This document shows, in pieces, positions 1-8,271 of a stretch of DNA of 64,000 bases; the stretch's first letter is position 1; each line of letters starts with the position of its first letter. Position numbers and translations under genes: made by a program. Below the pieces are notes generated by a model that worked only from the letters and a program-made list of their open reading frames with translations, was not told where the DNA came from and made no database searches. This DNA is from Magnetovibrio blakemorei (GTDB taxonomy: Bacteria; Pseudomonadota; Alphaproteobacteria; Rhodospirillales; Magnetovibrionaceae): NCBI RefSeq assembly GCF_001746755.1, contig NZ_MCGG01000009.1, positions 62,001-126,000 on the forward strand, given 5' to 3'.

Positions 1-297
1 TACACCAGCGGCAAACAGCGCCACATATTCAGCAACGCTGTGTCCTAACAGATAGTCGGGCCGCCCCGCGCCTTGGTCAATTTTTTTCAGGTAGCTGAGC
101 GCATTGACGACAAAGAGAGCCGGCTGGGTAAACTGGGTCTGGGTCAGCCGCTCCATGGGGCCTTGAAGGCACAACTCACGGATAGAATAGCCCAAAACCC
201 CGTCTGCCTGAGCCGTCAATCCGGGAAACAGGTCAAACAACCCTTCTCCCATTCCCGTCCTCTGGGCCCCCTGCCCGGGAAACATATAGGCTCTCAT
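1..297 (-). CDS. Discrete malonyl-CoA:ACP acyltransferase, partial (C-terminus beyond left edge)
   Basis: The first 99 residues of a malonyltransferase-fold protein read leftward off the window. It opens [12 protein letters not shown], the glycine-rich start of this family, and has the nucleophile motif GHSVAEY with Ser87; the usual second Gly of GHSxGE is Ala89. It should load malonyl units onto carrier proteins. A free-standing AT next to a beta-branching cassette and a phosphopantetheinyl transferase is typical of trans-AT polyketide clusters, where modules lack their own AT. A housekeeping FabD is the alternative, but the fabD neighbours (fabH, fabG, acpP) are absent on this side. The start could also be the internal ATG at 285. 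It is divergent from the 508 gene, so the cluster continues to the left. Confidence 0.85.
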   Translation of the reverse strand, partial: MRAYMFPGQGAQRTGMGEGLFDLFPGLTAQADGVLGYSIRELCLQGPMERLTQTQFTQPALFVVNALSYLKKIDQGAGRPDYLLGHSVAEYVALFAAGV

Positions 298-507
298 TAC
301 AATCCTTATGAGTTGGGCCGCACAGTAACCGTCGCCGAAGGGAAAAACCACCCACCACAACACATTCAGATGCACTTGTGCCTCGCGCAACATATAATCA
401 ATCTAGAATTATATATTATCTTTCAGATAGTTAAAGTCATTTATTGAAGTCACGCCCCATCCCTATAGAGTTGCAGGCGAGATCATGTCTGAACACCAAG
501 GAAAACC
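298..507. promoter_or_regulatory. AT-rich divergent intergenic region of the polyketide cluster
   Basis: About 210 bases separate the leftward acyltransferase from the rightward phosphopantetheinyl transferase. The stretch around 396-445 is very AT-rich (for example ATATATTATC) and is the obvious place for divergent promoters, although I cannot assign clear -35/-10 pairs. A ribosome site (AAGGA, about 498-502) precedes the ATG at 508. Confidence 0.4.
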
Positions 508-1284
508 ATGGATATTGATAGCCCCTCGCTCGCAACCGATCCCATTCCTGAAAATCGGGTGGACGTTTGGTGGCTTGACCTGGCCACGCTTTCAGACGGC
601 CACTGGCCAACTTTGGAAGCCCTTCTTGATGTGGAGGAACGAGAGCGGGCCCAGCGTTTTCATTTTCTCCATGACCGCCACGCCTACATCGCCGCTCACG
701 CCGTCGCCCGCGCCCTTTTGACACGGTGGACGGGCCATGAAGCCTCTTCTTGGCGTTTTACCATCGGGCCATACGGAAAACCGGAGGTCGTCTCCCCGCT
801 CAACCTGCCTAGATTGAGGATCAATCTCTCTCACACTCGAGGCATAGTCGCCGTTGCCCTGACCCAACATCACGACATCGGCGTTGATGTGGAATGGCTA
901 GAACGACAATGCGATATTGACAGCCTCGCCGAACGGGTCTTCACCAGCGAAGAACGCGCGTTGCTGCAAACCACACCGGCAGACAAAAAGCAGGACATCT
1001 TCCTCACCCTGTGGACGCTGAAAGAAGCCTACATCAAGGCCATCGGCAAAGGCTTGTCCCAACCTTTGGACGCCTTTCATTTTAGCCTCGAACCGTTGGC
1101 TATCCAGTTCAAGACGAACCTGCTCGATGACATTCCAAACGATCCACAGACGTGGGGGTTTCGGCGCGCCAGCCCCACAAACGCTCATCGTCTCGCCTTG
1201 GCGGTACGCCACTCCGATCCATCACGACTTGACGTCACGATAGAAGCCGCGCCGTTGGATTGGATTGCCGAACGACTTAAGTAG
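508..1284 (+). CDS. Sfp-type 4'-phosphopantetheinyl transferase
   Basis: This 258-residue protein has the two-lobed Sfp/Gsp layout. The second lobe carries the Mg/CoA-binding motif GVDVEW followed by FTSEE and the long motif ending LWTLKEAYIKAIGKG, the two signatures of the superfamily. It transfers the phosphopantetheine arm of CoA to a conserved Ser of apo carrier proteins in the cytoplasm. Two discrete ACPs lie in the same cluster (6017-6262 and 10275-10520) and the missing synthases would carry more, so a dedicated Sfp-type enzyme fits well; the larger Sfp class usually serves PKS/NRPS carriers. The ATG at 508 has AAGGA about 6 bases upstream. Product family is certain; its exact substrates are inferred. 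Confidence 0.93.
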   Translation: MDIDSPSLATDPIPENRVDVWWLDLATLSDGHWPTLEALLDVEERERAQRFHFLHDRHAYIAAHAVARALLTRWTGHEASSWRFTIGPYGKPEVVSPLNLPRLRINLSHTRGIVAVALTQHHDIGVDVEWLERQCDIDSLAERVFTSEERALLQTTPADKKQDIFLTLWTLKEAYIKAIGKGLSQPLDAFHFSLEPLAIQFKTNLLDDIPNDPQTWGFRRASPTNAHRLALAVRHSDPSRLDVTIEAAPLDWIAERLK

Positions 1285-1308
1285 CCAGAGTTCCTTAATC
1301 CCGGCCCT

Positions 1309-2133
1309 TTAACCTGGGAGAATTTCGCGTAGATAGTGGTGAAGGTCTTTGCCCGAATTCCATTGCTGAGGATACCCCAAAGAAACCTCTTCAAACCGCG
1401 TACCATCACGCCAATCGGTGCGCCGCACATGCAAATGCCCGGAAACCACCACGGCGGCATTGAAACGACGATGCCAGTTTTCGGTCTTTTGAGTTCCGCA
1501 CCAAGGCACAAATCGGGGCACCCGGGGGATGTCGATCAGGTCCCGGCGCAAAGGGAAGTGGTTGATCAGAACTTTTGGCACCTCTGGGTCCAGTTCACAA
1601 AGGCGCTGCTCACTCAAACGGCAGCGCTCAGCACACCAAGCCTCCCGCGACGGCCATGGCTCGAGAGAAAGAAGCATCTCGTCTGCGGCCACCGCTCGTT
1701 CCTCTCGGGCCCACGCAACGACTTCTTCTGTGGACATGCCGGGTGGCCCAAAGCTGTAATCGTAAAGCAAAAACAAAGGCACAATCTCTATCGGACCAGC
1801 CGCCCCAGGCCACACGGGATAAGGATCTTCGGGGGTCAAGACGCCGTGCTGGCGCGCCAACTCGACCAACTTCCGATAACGGGCCTCGCCCGCCAGCACA
1901 GGGATATCGGAGCCAATTTCCGGGACGGTCCAAAGTTCGTGGTTTCCAGGCACCCAGATGACCTGCTTGAAGCGACGGACGCTTTCACAAAACGCATGGT
2001 CGAGCACACTTATCCGCTCCCCAATATCTCCGGCCAAGATCAACCAGTCATCGGGATAATGCCCCATCGCCATAAAAGCCGACAGGTTGGCTGGGGTGCC
2101 CAAATGAAGATCGCTGATTGCCCAAAGTTTCAT
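1309..2133 (-). CDS. Calcineurin-like metallophosphoesterase
   Basis: This 274-residue protein has all the metallophosphoesterase motifs in order: SDLHLG near the N-terminus (D-x-H), GDIGE about residue 36, GNHEL about 62, NHFPLR about 190 and GHLHVRR about 232. These bind a di-metal centre that hydrolyses phosphomono- or diesters. No signal peptide or membrane segment is visible, so it is cytoplasmic. It converges on the phosphopantetheinyl transferase (24 bases between stops) and is divergent from the exported amidase at 2300. Its place between two cluster genes suggests a tailoring, resistance or regulatory role (removal of a phosphate from an intermediate or inactivated product), but nothing in the sequence fixes the substrate. 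Confidence 0.88.
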   Translation of the reverse strand: MKLWAISDLHLGTPANLSAFMAMGHYPDDWLILAGDIGERISVLDHAFCESVRRFKQVIWVPGNHELWTVPEIGSDIPVLAGEARYRKLVELARQHGVLTPEDPYPVWPGAAGPIEIVPLFLLYDYSFGPPGMSTEEVVAWAREERAVAADEMLLSLEPWPSREAWCAERCRLSEQRLCELDPEVPKVLINHFPLRRDLIDIPRVPRFVPWCGTQKTENWHRRFNAAVVVSGHLHVRRTDWRDGTRFEEVSLGYPQQWNSGKDLHHYLREILPG

Positions 2134-2226
2134 GATGCGACCTTATCATGAAGCCCACAACCTAACGCAATCGTTTCCGGACGGTTCCCTCACAATCGAT
2201 TGAGAGTCCCACACAATTAAATTAGG

Positions 2227-2250
2227 TTGTATTGATTTAAATCTATACAA
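2227..2250. promoter_or_regulatory. 24-bp near-perfect palindrome, candidate operator
   Basis: Arms TTGTAT and ATACAA flank a perfect inner palindrome GATTTAAATC. Over 24 positions only one symmetric pair (T2233/T2244) breaks the dyad; the centre is between 2238 and 2239. It lies in the 166-base divergent gap, about 50 bases upstream of the exported amidase start. It has the form of a dimeric regulator's operator. No regulator gene is in the cluster portion seen here. Confidence 0.5.
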
Positions 2251-2299
2251 TTGCTTTGAAACAGACCCGTTTCAACACGCTATGACGGCAGGAGTGGTC

Positions 2300-3391
2300 A
2301 TGCTCGATCGGACAGAACTTCACAGACAGTTTGCTCGGATTTTTTTACCCCAACCTCTCCAGTTGGTCGCCGCTCTTGCGCTGTTCACATTTTCATCGCT
2401 CCCTGCCTTTGCCTGTTCGCGTCTGCTCTGGAACGGCCCAGACAATCAAGTGATCGTCGGCCGGACCATGGACTGGGCATACCCCTTCGAAGATAACCTC
2501 TACATCATGCCTCGAGGTGACACCGTTACAGGTGGAACGAAGACCAACCCGCTGTCGTGGACCGTTAAATACGGCAGTGTCACCAGCTCGTTTTCGGGCT
2601 GGCTGAGTAAACAAGGACCGTTCACAATAGACGACGGCGCAGCGGACGGAATCAACGAAAAAGGCTTTGCCGCCCATTTCCTGTTTCTGTCCGGATCACA
2701 GTATGAAAAACGCAACCCCGCCAAGCCTGCCGTTAGCACATTGCGTTGGGTGCGTTATCTGCTTGATAATTTTGCCACGGTTGAAGAAGCTTTGGCCGGA
2801 ATGGATCAAATTCAGATCGTTCCATCACATATCGGTTCCAACCCAATGGATTTTCACGTCGCCATCGAGGATAAATCCGGAGATTCTGCCATCATCGAAT
2901 TTGTTGACGGCCAGCGGGTGATACATCATGGCCGCAACTTCACCGTGATGACCAACGATCCCCCTTACGATGTGCAGATACAGGAACTCAAACAATACAA
3001 ACCGTTCGGCGGTCAAAAAGGCCTGCCTGGCAACATTGGATCTAATGAACGTTTCGCTCGACTCGAATATTTTTCCCGTTATCTCCCCCAAACCAAGGAT
3101 CCGGAGAAAGCCGTTGCTCAAGTCTTCTCGGTCATGCGAACGGTCGCCTCACCCGTCGGCGCACCCTATCAAGATGGTGCTACCTACCCGACGTGGTGGT
3201 TCTCCATTTCAGACTTGAAAAACGGTGTTTACTATTATGACTGGGTGGAAAATTCCAATACGATTAAAGTAAATCTGAATTTTATCGACTTTTCCGAGGG
3301 CTCGGGGATACGCTGGCTTAACCCACGCCTCCCCGACATTTCTGGTTTGGTCAATGATCACTTCAAACCCATTACCGCCAGTGCCCAGTAG
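2300..3391 (+). CDS. Exported linear amide C-N hydrolase (choloylglycine hydrolase / penicillin V acylase family)
   Basis: An Ntn hydrolase of 363 residues. A signal peptide (hydrophobic from about residue 20, ending PAFA) is followed at once by Cys39, which becomes the N-terminal nucleophile after cleavage. The other family residues are present: Arg and Asp in GRTMDW, Asn in MTNDPP and Arg in NERFARL. Such enzymes cleave linear amides (bile-salt conjugates, penicillin V, acyl-homoserine lactones) outside the cytoplasmic membrane. Beside a polyketide cluster it could trim an amide-linked leader from an inactive precursor, process the product or destroy a foreign signal; these are inferences. 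The ATG at 2300 is chosen over 2282 because AGGAG sits 5 bases before it. A palindrome at 2227-2250 lies upstream. Confidence 0.88.
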   Translation: MLDRTELHRQFARIFLPQPLQLVAALALFTFSSLPAFACSRLLWNGPDNQVIVGRTMDWAYPFEDNLYIMPRGDTVTGGTKTNPLSWTVKYGSVTSSFSGWLSKQGPFTIDDGAADGINEKGFAAHFLFLSGSQYEKRNPAKPAVSTLRWVRYLLDNFATVEEALAGMDQIQIVPSHIGSNPMDFHVAIEDKSGDSAIIEFVDGQRVIHHGRNFTVMTNDPPYDVQIQELKQYKPFGGQKGLPGNIGSNERFARLEYFSRYLPQTKDPEKAVAQVFSVMRTVASPVGAPYQDGATYPTWWFSISDLKNGVYYYDWVENSNTIKVNLNFIDFSEGSGIRWLNPRLPDISGLVNDHFKPITASAQ

Positions 3392-3458
3392 CTGGGAATT
3401 AAGAATATGAAGTCTCAAGACAAGTCATACTTGAAGGATTAAAGGCCGAGGAAGATTG

Positions 3459-4706
3459 ATGTCCAAATCCAATACAGAACACGAACAGCCCATTGACTGG
3501 TGGACCATTCTCAGTGATCTGGAATTTCTGACGGATCCCTATCCAACCCTCAAGCGTTTACAAAAGCGCGGGACGCTGCACTTCGATCCCGAGACCAATA
3601 TTTTTTTCGTCTTGGGGCACGATGGCTTTTCCCGCATTGTCAAAGCGCCACAAATGGGGCGCGATACGCGCAAGTGGAAAGGTGGCTGGAATTCCCCGGA
3701 ATATCGGGACCGAGATCCCATCGGCTATCAACTCTATAGCGGCAGTCAGCCGCAGATGATCAACTGCGACGGCGATGATCACGCCCGTATGCGTGGGGTT
3801 TACGCCCCCGCATTTCGCGCCCAGATGATGAGCGATCTGGCCCCCATGATCAAAGCGGAGTCGGCGCGACTGATTGAGCAACTTCCCCTCGGCAAAACGG
3901 TCAACTTTATCGAGGCCTATGCGGCACCGCTGCCGTTGCGCGTATTGGGCAACCTGTTCGATATCCCGCCTTCTATGGACTCCGCCATCAGCAAATGGAG
4001 CTCCGCCCTCATTCGCCTTGCTGACATCATGATGTCCCCGGAACAAAAGCTTGAGGCGCTGACGGCTCAAAATGAGCTGAAAGCCTATTTGTCAGAACAG
4101 ATTGCCCTGCGCCGCAAAAACCCTGGCGACAGTTTGATGGATATGGCCATTCGTGCCCTGGATGACGGAACCCTCAGCGAGGAAGAAACGCTTACCAATT
4201 TGGTCTCAATGTTCATTGCCGGGCATGAAACCACGGTCACATTGATTGGCAACGGCATGTTTCTGTTGCTCAAAAACTCCGACCAGATGAACGCTCTGCG
4301 CCAGGACAATTCCTCCATGCGCAGTGCCGTCGAAGAGTTTCTCCGCTTCGAACCGGGCGGCAATATGATTTTGCGGATTGCCCTTGAGGATTATGAACTA
4401 GAAGGTACAATCATTCCCGCAGGCGCCATGGTGATCGGCATGATCGGTGCCGTAAATCGCGATCCGAATAAATTTGATAATCCTGATCAATTCGATATGA
4501 ACCGTTCGCCCAATCCTCAATACACCTTTGGCGGCGGTGCCCACATCTGTATTGGTGCACCCTTGGCCCGAATGGAAGCCCACATCGCCTTTTCCGCACT
4601 GTTAGAAAAATTTTCAACCATCGAACTTGCCGGAACGCCCCAGTGGCGTCTTGACCGGCGGAACGCGCGCGGCATGAGCAACCTGCCCGTTCGCCTGGAA
4701 ATATAG
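3459..4706 (+). CDS. Cytochrome P450 monooxygenase
   Basis: A soluble bacterial P450 of 415 residues. It shows the I-helix motif AGHETT, the K-helix ExxR in EEFLR, and the haem loop FGGGAHICIG with the thiolate ligand Cys364. No membrane anchor is present, so it needs separate ferredoxin and reductase partners, which are not encoded in the window. It would hydroxylate or epoxidise a substrate; as it lies 2 bases before the HMG-CoA-synthase-like gene in the same direction, a late oxidation of the polyketide is the natural guess. The start is the ATG at 3459, preceded by GAGGAAG; a TTG one codon earlier is less likely. Confidence 0.95.
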   Translation: MSKSNTEHEQPIDWWTILSDLEFLTDPYPTLKRLQKRGTLHFDPETNIFFVLGHDGFSRIVKAPQMGRDTRKWKGGWNSPEYRDRDPIGYQLYSGSQPQMINCDGDDHARMRGVYAPAFRAQMMSDLAPMIKAESARLIEQLPLGKTVNFIEAYAAPLPLRVLGNLFDIPPSMDSAISKWSSALIRLADIMMSPEQKLEALTAQNELKAYLSEQIALRRKNPGDSLMDMAIRALDDGTLSEEETLTNLVSMFIAGHETTVTLIGNGMFLLLKNSDQMNALRQDNSSMRSAVEEFLRFEPGGNMILRIALEDYELEGTIIPAGAMVIGMIGAVNRDPNKFDNPDQFDMNRSPNPQYTFGGGAHICIGAPLARMEAHIAFSALLEKFSTIELAGTPQWRLDRRNARGMSNLPVRLEI

Positions 4707-4708
4707 TC

Positions 4709-5968
4709 ATGCAAAAACGCGTTGGCATCGAAGCCATGAACCTTTACGGCGGCATCGCCAGCCTTGATGTGCTGGCGTTGTGCCGTCATCGCGGCTTGGA
4801 CATGCCCCGTTTTGAAAACCTGCTGATGGAAGAAAAAACCGTCGCCCTGCCCTACGAAGACCCGGTCAGCTTTGCCGTCAACGCAGCCCGGCCTTTGATC
4901 GATCAACTGTCGCTCGAAGAATTAGCCCGTGTCGAAATGGTCATCACCTGCACGGAATCAGGTATCGACTTCGGCAAGTCCCTGAGCACCTATCTCCACC
5001 CCCTGCTCAACCTGCCGTCGAACTGTCGCCTGTTTGAAGTCAAGCAAGCGTGTTATTCGGGAACCGTCGGCGTGCAGATGGCGGTCAATTTTCTTCTTGG
5101 CCAAACCTCTCCCGGTGCCAAAGTGTTGGTGGTGACGACGGATATTTCCCGCTTTGCTCTCGCCGACCCAAACGCCATTCAGGAATGGGCTTATTCAGAA
5201 CCCAGTTCCGGTGCGGGCGCGGTGGCCATGTTGCTTTCTGACACGCCGCATATTTTTGCCATCGACACGGGGGCATACGGCAACCACGCCTTTGAAGTCA
5301 TGGACACCTGCCGCCCCGGCCCCGATACCGAGGCCGGAGATGCCGATCTGTCCTTGATGGCTTATCTGGACTGTTGCGACGGTGCCTTCAAAGATTATGC
5401 CCGCCGGGTCGAAGGGGCCGACTTTCGCAAAACCTTTGATTATCTTTCTTTTCATACCCCCTTCGGCGGCATGGTCAGAGGCGCCCACCGCCACCTGATG
5501 CGCAAACTCTTTAAGGCCGACCCCGACGAGATCGATGCCGACTTCGAACATCGTCTAAGACCCAGCCTTGCCTATGGAAAGCGTATGGGAAACAGCGCCG
5601 GTGGCTCGCTCTACGTTGCCTTGGCGGGCACCATCAACACCACCCCCCCCCTGACGGACCCGGTTCGCATCGGTCTGTTTTCCTACGGCTCTGGCTGTTG
5701 TTCGGAATTTTTCAGTGGCACCGTCACCCCTGACGGACAAAAGCGATTGCAGAACATGAACATCTCTGGCGCGCTTGAACGTCGCTACCCGCTCTCCATC
5801 GAACAGTACGAGGCCTTGTTGTTGGGAGACCAAGTGGTCCGCTTCGGTACCAAGGACGCCAAACTGGACTGCGACATCATCCCCGAAGTCTGGCCCCAAT
5901 CCGCAGATGGGAAATGGCTTTTCCTCGATGCTGTTGAGGGATATCATCGCAAATACAAGTGGGCTTGA
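4709..5968 (+). CDS. HMG-CoA-synthase-like enzyme (HCS) for polyketide beta-branching
   Basis: This 419-residue protein belongs to the HMG-CoA synthase family: acid residue Glu83 in CTESGID, nucleophile Cys115 in VKQACYSG, and a catalytic His in SFHTPFGG. In trans-AT clusters HCS enzymes do not make HMG-CoA. They add an acetyl unit from a donor ACP to the beta-keto group of an ACP-bound polyketide, the first step of installing a methyl or methylene branch. The next genes encode exactly the required partners (donor ACP, decarboxylating KS, ECH), so this role is much more likely than mevalonate or acetoacetate metabolism. It starts 2 bases after the P450 stop, indicating one transcript. Confidence 0.95.
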   Translation: MQKRVGIEAMNLYGGIASLDVLALCRHRGLDMPRFENLLMEEKTVALPYEDPVSFAVNAARPLIDQLSLEELARVEMVITCTESGIDFGKSLSTYLHPLLNLPSNCRLFEVKQACYSGTVGVQMAVNFLLGQTSPGAKVLVVTTDISRFALADPNAIQEWAYSEPSSGAGAVAMLLSDTPHIFAIDTGAYGNHAFEVMDTCRPGPDTEAGDADLSLMAYLDCCDGAFKDYARRVEGADFRKTFDYLSFHTPFGGMVRGAHRHLMRKLFKADPDEIDADFEHRLRPSLAYGKRMGNSAGGSLYVALAGTINTTPPLTDPVRIGLFSYGSGCCSEFFSGTVTPDGQKRLQNMNISGALERRYPLSIEQYEALLLGDQVVRFGTKDAKLDCDIIPEVWPQSADGKWLFLDAVEGYHRKYKWA

Positions 5969-6016
5969 CGCCGTTTGCCCCTCAGCCCCAACCTCCAACA
6001 CCGCAAGGGAAAACCA

Positions 6017-6262
6017 TTGGATAGCCAGGCCATTTCCGACGTATTGATCAAGATGATCCGCCGCACCGTCCCTGAATTGACAGATCACCCCATCAGCCGC
6101 GACGACGCGATGGCAGATTTGGGCGTGGACTCCATTGAACGCAGTGAGATTATCATTGCGACCTTGGAAACCATCGGCCTGGAAGTGCCTATGGTGCAAC
6201 TGCACGGTCCAAAAAACATCGGCGAATTGGCCGATCGAATTCATGCCAAGCAAACCCCCTAA
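6017..6262 (+). CDS. Donor acyl carrier protein of the beta-branching cassette
   Basis: A free-standing ACP of 81 residues with the phosphopantetheine attachment site LGVDSIE (Ser39) and the usual four-helix length. It should carry malonyl, then acetyl after decarboxylation, to the HCS. The start is the TTG at 6017: AAGGGA lies 6 bases before it and the carrier fold begins there (DSQAISDVLIK). Upstream in-frame TTG 5975 has no ribosome site. Its end overlaps the KS start by 20 bases, so the two are probably translationally coupled. Confidence 0.92.
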   Translation: MDSQAISDVLIKMIRRTVPELTDHPISRDDAMADLGVDSIERSEIIIATLETIGLEVPMVQLHGPKNIGELADRIHAKQTP

Positions 6263-7487
6263 CCGCTGCCCGCTTGCCATCACCGGAATTGGTGTGGCCT
6301 GTGGGCTGGGTCACGGCAAACGTGCACTTTGGGATGGCTTGCTCCGTGCGCCCAATTTGTTTGGCTTTCTGCAACGCCCCGGCCGCCAGTCCCAAGCGGG
6401 ACAGCCCCCCTTCATCGGCATTGAGATGCCCGATCCACCCTCTATTTTACCCCCGCGCATCGAACGCACGGTGGGGTTAAGCGCGCGGATCGCGGTCTCG
6501 GTCCTCAACGAAGCCTGGCAGGAAGCCGACCTAAATTCGGTTGCCCCCGAGCGCATTGGATTGGTCATTGGCGGTTCCCATTTCGCGTCGCGTGAATCCG
6601 CCTTGGCAAGCGCTGCCGACTTGGAGCGCCCGGCCTTCATCCCCCCCCGCCACGGTCATATGTTTTTGGATTCGGACCTGAGCGGGGTCTGCACTTCTAC
6701 GTTTCCCATTCGTGGGTTTTCCCAAACCGTTGACGCGGCCTCAGCCAGCGGCACCGTCGCGACCCTTCAGGCGATGGAGGCGGTGCGCTCGGGCCGTGTG
6801 GATGTCTGTATTGCCCTTGGCGGCATGCAAGACGTCTCTGCCTTAGACCTGCACCGCTTGCGCGCGCTGGGGGCCATGGGCTCAGAACGTTTTGCGGACA
6901 TCCCAGAAGAAGCCTGCCGTCCCATGTCGCGCAACCATGATGGATTCATTTTTGGTGAATCATCGGCTGCCTTGGTCATCGAACGGGTAACCCCAGACCG
7001 CCCCCACTACGGTGTTTTGTCCGGCGGTGCACACATCGTCGACGGCCACCGGGGGCCGCAGCCTGACAGTGGCGGACAACAGCGTGCTGCCCAGATGGCG
7101 CTCGACGAAGCGGGGCTCGGCGGTGGGGATATTGATTATCTAAACGGTCATGCCACAGGCACTCCCCTGGGCGATGAAACCGAATTGGAAAGTTGTCGAC
7201 AACTCGGCTTAAACGGCGCCTGGACAAACACCACAAAATCAATCCTTGGGCACGGACTATCCTCTGCGGGCAGCATCGAGTTGGCGGCGCTGCTGTTGCA
7301 AATGCGCCATGGAATTTTGCACCCATCGAGAAACTTATCTCCGCCTCTTGATGACACCTTGCGCTGGGTTGGAGGCTCGCCCCAACCCCACCAGATACAA
7401 AAGGCCCTGAAACTCTCGTTTGGTTTTAACGGCATCAACTCAGCCTTGATTGTCGAAGCGCCATCCCCAGGAGCACGTCAACCATGA
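6243..7487 (+). CDS. Decarboxylating ketosynthase (KS with active-site Cys replaced by Ser)
   Basis: A ketosynthase fold of 414 residues. Where condensing KS proteins have DTACSS, this one reads DAASAS, so the nucleophile position is Ser167. The decarboxylation residues are kept: His303 in NGHATGT, Lys332 and His337 in KSILGHG. This is the signature of the KS decarboxylases of beta-branching cassettes (HMGS cassettes of the mupirocin, bryostatin and curacin type), which turn malonyl-ACP into acetyl-ACP without condensation. The start at 6243 places the family's N-terminal LAITGIG strand at residue 11; a longer frame upstream overlaps the ACP and lacks KS sequence. It overlaps the next gene by ATGA. 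Confidence 0.94.
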   Translation: MPSKPPNRCPLAITGIGVACGLGHGKRALWDGLLRAPNLFGFLQRPGRQSQAGQPPFIGIEMPDPPSILPPRIERTVGLSARIAVSVLNEAWQEADLNSVAPERIGLVIGGSHFASRESALASAADLERPAFIPPRHGHMFLDSDLSGVCTSTFPIRGFSQTVDAASASGTVATLQAMEAVRSGRVDVCIALGGMQDVSALDLHRLRALGAMGSERFADIPEEACRPMSRNHDGFIFGESSAALVIERVTPDRPHYGVLSGGAHIVDGHRGPQPDSGGQQRAAQMALDEAGLGGGDIDYLNGHATGTPLGDETELESCRQLGLNGAWTNTTKSILGHGLSSAGSIELAALLLQMRHGILHPSRNLSPPLDDTLRWVGGSPQPHQIQKALKLSFGFNGINSALIVEAPSPGARQP

Positions 7488-8245
7488 CCTTAGAAACCCT
7501 GAGCGTAGAATTTGATGCCGGCATCTGCCGGGTTCGCTTTGATCGCGCTGAAGCGGGCAACACCATCAACGCCAAGATGATTGATGAGATATCTGCCGTT
7601 TTACAGCGCTGCGAAGAACAGACTTCGCCGCCAATTACAATTTTGGTTCTGGAAGGCGCGCCGGATGTGTTTTGTGCCGGAGGCGACTTTGAAGCAACGG
7701 CGTCTAGCACCGAACCCGATGATCCCGAACCCCTCTACAATCTGTGGCTGCGCCTCACTCAAGCGCCCCTGATCACCATCAGCGTGGTCAAGGGCCGGGC
7801 CAACGCCGGAGGTGTCGGCTTTGTCGCCGCCTCCGATATCGTTTTGGCGGATGAAGGCGCGACCTTCGGCCTGTCAGAGTTGCTGTTCGGACTTTTCCCG
7901 GCCTGCGTCTTGCCTTTTTTAATCCGCCGGATCGGATTTCAAAAAGCGCATTACCTCACCTTGATGACACGACCGATCACAGCTGAAGAAGCGCTATCGT
8001 GTGGATTGGCGGATGCTCTGGAATCCCCGGTGGAAACGGGGCTGCGCCAACACCTGCTGCGTCTTCGCCATCTCGATAAAACGGCCATTGGCCGATACAA
8101 AAATTATATGAGTGAAACGGCGGACATTCTTCACCAGCGCAAAGCCCCGGCCCTCGACGCCAACCGCGCGCTGTTTTCAGATCCTAAGGTCCGGGCCAAC
8201 ATCAGCCGCTATGTGAATGAGATGAAACTCCCCTGGGAAAAATGA
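7484..8245 (+). CDS. Enoyl-CoA hydratase family enzyme of the beta-branching cassette (ECH1-like)
   Basis: A crotonase-fold protein of 253 residues. The two oxyanion segments are visible as VFCAGGDF (about residues 62-69) and GRANAGGVGF (about 104-113). After HCS adds acetate, an ECH1 dehydrates the HMG-like intermediate and an ECH2 decarboxylates it. The FCAGGDF segment, the ADEGATFGLSE stretch and the PACVLPFLIRRIGFQKA stretch resemble the dehydrating ECH1/PksH group more than ECH2/PksI, as far as I can judge without alignment. No second ECH is visible, so ECH2 is either a domain of a synthase to the left or absent. It is the last gene of the plus-strand run and ends 26 bases from the convergent amidotransferase. 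Confidence 0.88.
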   Translation: MTLETLSVEFDAGICRVRFDRAEAGNTINAKMIDEISAVLQRCEEQTSPPITILVLEGAPDVFCAGGDFEATASSTEPDDPEPLYNLWLRLTQAPLITISVVKGRANAGGVGFVAASDIVLADEGATFGLSELLFGLFPACVLPFLIRRIGFQKAHYLTLMTRPITAEEALSCGLADALESPVETGLRQHLLRLRHLDKTAIGRYKNYMSETADILHQRKAPALDANRALFSDPKVRANISRYVNEMKLPWEK

Positions 8246-8271
8246 CAGGGGAAAAATGACAAGGGATAAAC

